Source of the DNA: an uncultured Prevotella sp.
GTDB lineage: Bacteria; Bacteroidota; Bacteroidia; Bacteroidales; Bacteroidaceae
NCBI GenBank assembly: GCA_937916405.1
Contig: CALFUF010000004.1
Span: 1-7,777 of the forward strand
Direction of reading: 5' to 3'
DNA length: 7,777 bases
Shown here: piece after piece, positions 5,173-7,777 of the stretch
How positions within the stretch are numbered: the stretch's first letter is position 1
Layout: every line of letters starts with the position of its first letter
The notes under the pieces: generated by a model
Told to the model about the DNA's origin: nothing
Seen by the model: the letters and a program-made list of their open reading frames with translations, nothing else
Database searches by the model: none
Translations under genes and position numbers: made by a program

Positions 5173-6993
5173 ATGACAAACTATCCTAAAATCGGTATCC
5201 GCCCCACCATCGACGGTCGTCAGGGGGGCATCCGCGAGGGTCTTGAGGAAAAGACCATGGCACTTGCCAATGCAGTAAAGAACCTTATTGAGAGCAACCT
5301 TCGCAATGGCGACGGCTCCAAAGTAGAATGTGTCATCAGTGACACCACCATCGGACGTGTCGGCGAGTCAGCAGCCTGTGCGGAGAAATTCGAGCGTGAG
5401 GGTGTCGGTTCCACTATTACTGTCACCAGTTGCTGGTGCTACGGTTCCGAGACCATGGATATGAACCCCTACTATCCCAAAGCTGTATGGGGCTTCAATG
5501 GTACAGAGCGTCCTGGTGCCGTTTATCTTGCTGCCGTTCTTGCAGCCCATGCACAGAAAGGACTGCCCGCCTATGGCATCTATGGTCATGACGTACAGGA
5601 CCTGAACGACAATACGATTCCTGCCGACGTTGCTGAAAAGATTCTCCGCTTTGCCCGTGCCGCCCAGGCTGTTGCCACCATGCGTGGTAAGTCATACCTG
5701 TCACTGGGTAACACCTGTATGGGTATCGCCGGTTCTATCGTCAATGCCGATTTCCTGCAACAGTATCTGGGGATGCGTACAGAATACGTATCGCTGGTGG
5801 AGATCCTGCGCCGTGTAGACTTCGGTATCTACGACAAGGAGGAGTTCCAGAAGGCAATGACGTGGGTAGAGAAATACTGCAAGCCCAACGAGGGTCATGA
5901 CTATAACGAGGACCGTCCGTTGTTCCCCGGTACACCTATGACTACCTTCAATGGCAAGGGCAAGGGTAAGAACCGTGAGGAGAAAGATGCCGACTGGGAG
6001 TTCACCGTGAAGACGATGATGATCATCCGCGATCTGATGCAGGGTTCTAAGAAACTGCTTGAGATGGGTTATAAGGAAGAGGCTATCGGACACAATGCCA
6101 TTGCGGCTGGTGTTCAGGGACAGCGTCAGTGGACAGACTACAAGCCCAACTTCGACTTCCCCGAGTCTATGATGTGTACGTCGTTCGACTGGAACGGTCC
6201 CCGTGAGGCCTATACCCTCGCTACTGAGAACGACTCCCTCAACGGTATATCGATGCTCTTCGGACATCTGCTCACCAATAAAGGTGTGATGTTCTCTGAT
6301 ATCCGTACCTACTGGAGTCCTGAGGCAGTAGAGCGTGTTGCCGGCAAGCGTCCTGAGGGTGTTGCCGCACAAGGTTTCATCCACCTGATCAACAGTGGTG
6401 CCACGACTCTTGATGCCACTGGTGCTATGAGTGACAAGGACGGCAAGCCCGTCATGAAGTCACATTGGGAGATGAGCGATGCCGATACAGAGGATTGTCT
6501 GAAGGCTACCAGTTGGATGCCTGCAGACCGTGACTACTTCCGTGGCGGTGGTTATTCCAGTCACTTCCTTACCAGAGGTGGTATGCCAATGACGATGTTA
6601 CGTATCAACATGGTTCAAGGACTCGGTCCTGTGCTGCAACTCGCAGAGGGATGGACGGTAGACCTTGACCCGAAGACCAATGATATTCTCGACAAGCGTA
6701 CTGACCCCACATGGCCTACCACCTGGTTCGTGCCACGTCTCGACCCCACAAAGGACGCCTTCAAGGATGTCTACTCCGTGATGAACAACTGGGGTGCCAA
6801 CCATGGTGCTATCTGTTACGGACATGTTGGTGCCGACCTCATCACCATGTGTGCTATGCTGCGTATCCCAGTATGTATGCACAATATTGCTGACAAGGAT
6901 ATCTTCCGTCCTGCCGCATGGAATGCCTTCGGTATGGACAAGGAGGGAGCCGACTATCGTGCCTGCTCCAACTTCGGACCTATATATAAATAA
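5173..6993 (+). CDS. fucI: L-fucose isomerase
   Basis: A 606-residue cytoplasmic ketol-isomerase that converts L-fucose to L-fuculose (and in known family members D-arabinose to D-ribulose), using a divalent metal, usually Mn. The N-terminus I-G-I-R-P-T-I-D-G-R-Q-G-G is the family signature. Glu352 (A-T-E-N-D-S-L-N-G), Asp376 (F-S-D-I-R-T-Y-W) and His544 (G-A-N-H-G-A) have the spacing of the E. coli metal ligands Glu337, Asp361 and His528; this alignment is from memory. The length is close to the E. coli enzyme (591 residues), and the whole ORF is intact, ending F-G-P-I-Y-K. It sits between the lactonase and fucP with gaps of 28 and 9 bp, so it belongs to the same transcript. The identification is secure from the motifs alone. 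Confidence 0.95.
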   Translation: MTNYPKIGIRPTIDGRQGGIREGLEEKTMALANAVKNLIESNLRNGDGSKVECVISDTTIGRVGESAACAEKFEREGVGSTITVTSCWCYGSETMDMNPYYPKAVWGFNGTERPGAVYLAAVLAAHAQKGLPAYGIYGHDVQDLNDNTIPADVAEKILRFARAAQAVATMRGKSYLSLGNTCMGIAGSIVNADFLQQYLGMRTEYVSLVEILRRVDFGIYDKEEFQKAMTWVEKYCKPNEGHDYNEDRPLFPGTPMTTFNGKGKGKNREEKDADWEFTVKTMMIIRDLMQGSKKLLEMGYKEEAIGHNAIAAGVQGQRQWTDYKPNFDFPESMMCTSFDWNGPREAYTLATENDSLNGISMLFGHLLTNKGVMFSDIRTYWSPEAVERVAGKRPEGVAAQGFIHLINSGATTLDATGAMSDKDGKPVMKSHWEMSDADTEDCLKATSWMPADRDYFRGGGYSSHFLTRGGMPMTMLRINMVQGLGPVLQLAEGWTVDLDPKTNDILDKRTDPTWPTTWFVPRLDPTKDAFKDVYSVMNNWGANHGAICYGHVGADLITMCAMLRIPVCMHNIADKDIFRPAAWNAFGMDKEGADYRACSNFGPIYK

Positions 6994-7002
6994 GGTACAC
7001 GT

Positions 7003-7777
7003 ATGAGTAAGAACAATTCCCTGATCACGAAGGACGGGGTAAGCTATCTTATCCCGTTCATCCTCGTCACCTTCTGTTTTGCGCTCTGGGGCTTTGCCAA
7101 TGATATCACCAATCCAATGGTGAAGGCATTCTCCAAGATTTTCCGCATGAGTGTGACAGACGGCACATTAGTGCAAGTCGCCTTCTACGGAGGTTATTTC
7201 TGTATGGCATTCCCTGCCGCTATCTTCATCCGTAAGTATAGTTACAAGGCTGGTGTGCTGATGGGACTTGGGCTCTATGCCACAGGAGCGTTATTGTTCT
7301 TCCCCTCCAAGAGCATCGGACTCTATGGTTGTTTCCTGATAGCCTACTTCATCATGACCTGTGGACTCTCCTTCCTGGAGACCTCTTGTAATCCGTATAT
7401 TCTCACGATGGGACCAGAGGAGACAGCGACCAGACGACTGAACATGGCTCAGTGCTTCAACCCCTGTGGCTCCATCATCGGTATGTTTGTCGCCATGAAT
7501 TTCATTCAAGCGAGACTCAATCCGATGAGCAGTGACGACCGTGCCCTGTTGGGAGATGCGGAATTTGAGGCGATGAAGGATGCAGACCTGAGCATCCTCA
7601 TCTCACCTTATTTAATAATAGGGCTGGTCATCGTGGCAATGTTCCTGATTATCTTCTTCGCCAAGATGCCGAAGAATGGTGACCAGAGTCACGACATTCA
7701 TTTCCTGCCTACGCTGAAGCGTATCTTCTCCCTGAAATACTATCGGGAGGGAGTCATCGCCCAGTTCTTCTACGTAG
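7003..7777 (+). CDS. fucP: L-fucose:proton symporter FucP (MFS), 3' end beyond the window
   Basis: The first 258 residues of a major facilitator superfamily sugar permease of the inner membrane, cut by the window edge in mid-frame (the whole is usually about 420-440). Hydrophobic segments are visible at about 14-32, 57-77, 84-100, 108-125, 152-168 and 199-220, giving the first six helices. The next stretch (221-248) is the charged central loop, and a seventh helix begins at the edge. F-A-L-W-G-F-A-N-D (26-34) carries Asp34, likely the counterpart of E. coli FucP Asp46, and F-L-E-T-S-C-N-P-Y holds Glu126, likely the counterpart of Glu135, both implicated in proton and sugar transport. Its start lies 9 bp after fucI. 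A related glucose/galactose MFS transporter is possible by sequence, but the fucI context favours fucose. Confidence 0.88.
   Translation, partial: MSKNNSLITKDGVSYLIPFILVTFCFALWGFANDITNPMVKAFSKIFRMSVTDGTLVQVAFYGGYFCMAFPAAIFIRKYSYKAGVLMGLGLYATGALLFFPSKSIGLYGCFLIAYFIMTCGLSFLETSCNPYILTMGPEETATRRLNMAQCFNPCGSIIGMFVAMNFIQARLNPMSSDDRALLGDAEFEAMKDADLSILISPYLIIGLVIVAMFLIIFFAKMPKNGDQSHDIHFLPTLKRIFSLKYYREGVIAQFFYV

Noticed and set aside
5701..6384. 227-residue open frame on the - strand
   Set aside because: It lies wholly inside fucI, whose motifs are unmistakable, and its translation has no recognisable domain; it is an antisense shadow.
1..7777. CRISPR arrays, tRNA or rRNA genes, insertion sequences, phage or defence modules
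   Set aside because: No regularly spaced repeats, terminal inverted repeats, transposase or integrase motifs or structured RNA genes were seen on either strand.

Overview
The window holds two blocks of unlike origin. The main block (about 520 to 7777, all on the + strand) looks like a Bacteroidetes genome, probably Prevotellaceae. It has a TAnnTTTG-type -7 promoter box, A-rich leaders in place of Shine-Dalgarno sites, a signal peptide ending in Gly-Ala-Gln, and proteins that read as Bacteroidetes versions of their families. This taxonomic call is inference without a database search.

The left block (1 to about 520) carries, on the - strand, the C-terminal half of the heat-shock repressor HrcA. 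It is followed, after a strong GGAGG ribosome binding site, by the first codons of a probable grpE. Facing it head to head, with no intergenic DNA, is a D-2-hydroxyacid dehydrogenase that has lost its first roughly 35 residues. Two genes broken at the same point, with different translation signals on either side, suggest a breakpoint at about 505-535: either a chimeric assembly join or a real recombination event.

From there run a dehydrogenase, a GNAT acetyltransferase and an exported histidine-type (RHGxR/HD) phosphatase, with gaps of 21 and 24 bp. They are probably co-transcribed, though their functions have no obvious link. A 139-bp intergenic region follows, with a 13-bp imperfect inverted repeat and a good -7 box.

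This promoter serves what I read as an L-fucose utilisation operon that runs off the right edge: an aldo/keto reductase of the L-fucose/L-galactose dehydrogenase type, an amidohydrolase-2 family lactonase (16-bp overlap), L-fucose isomerase (fucI), and an MFS L-fucose:proton symporter (fucP, incomplete). The permease would import fucose. The isomerase would feed the fuculose route, while the reductase and lactonase would make fuconate by oxidation. Having both entry routes in one transcript is the most interesting biology here. The sugar kinase, aldolase, fuconate dehydratase or regulator that would decide between them lies outside the window. I see no RNA genes, insertion sequences, CRISPR arrays or new multi-gene system.
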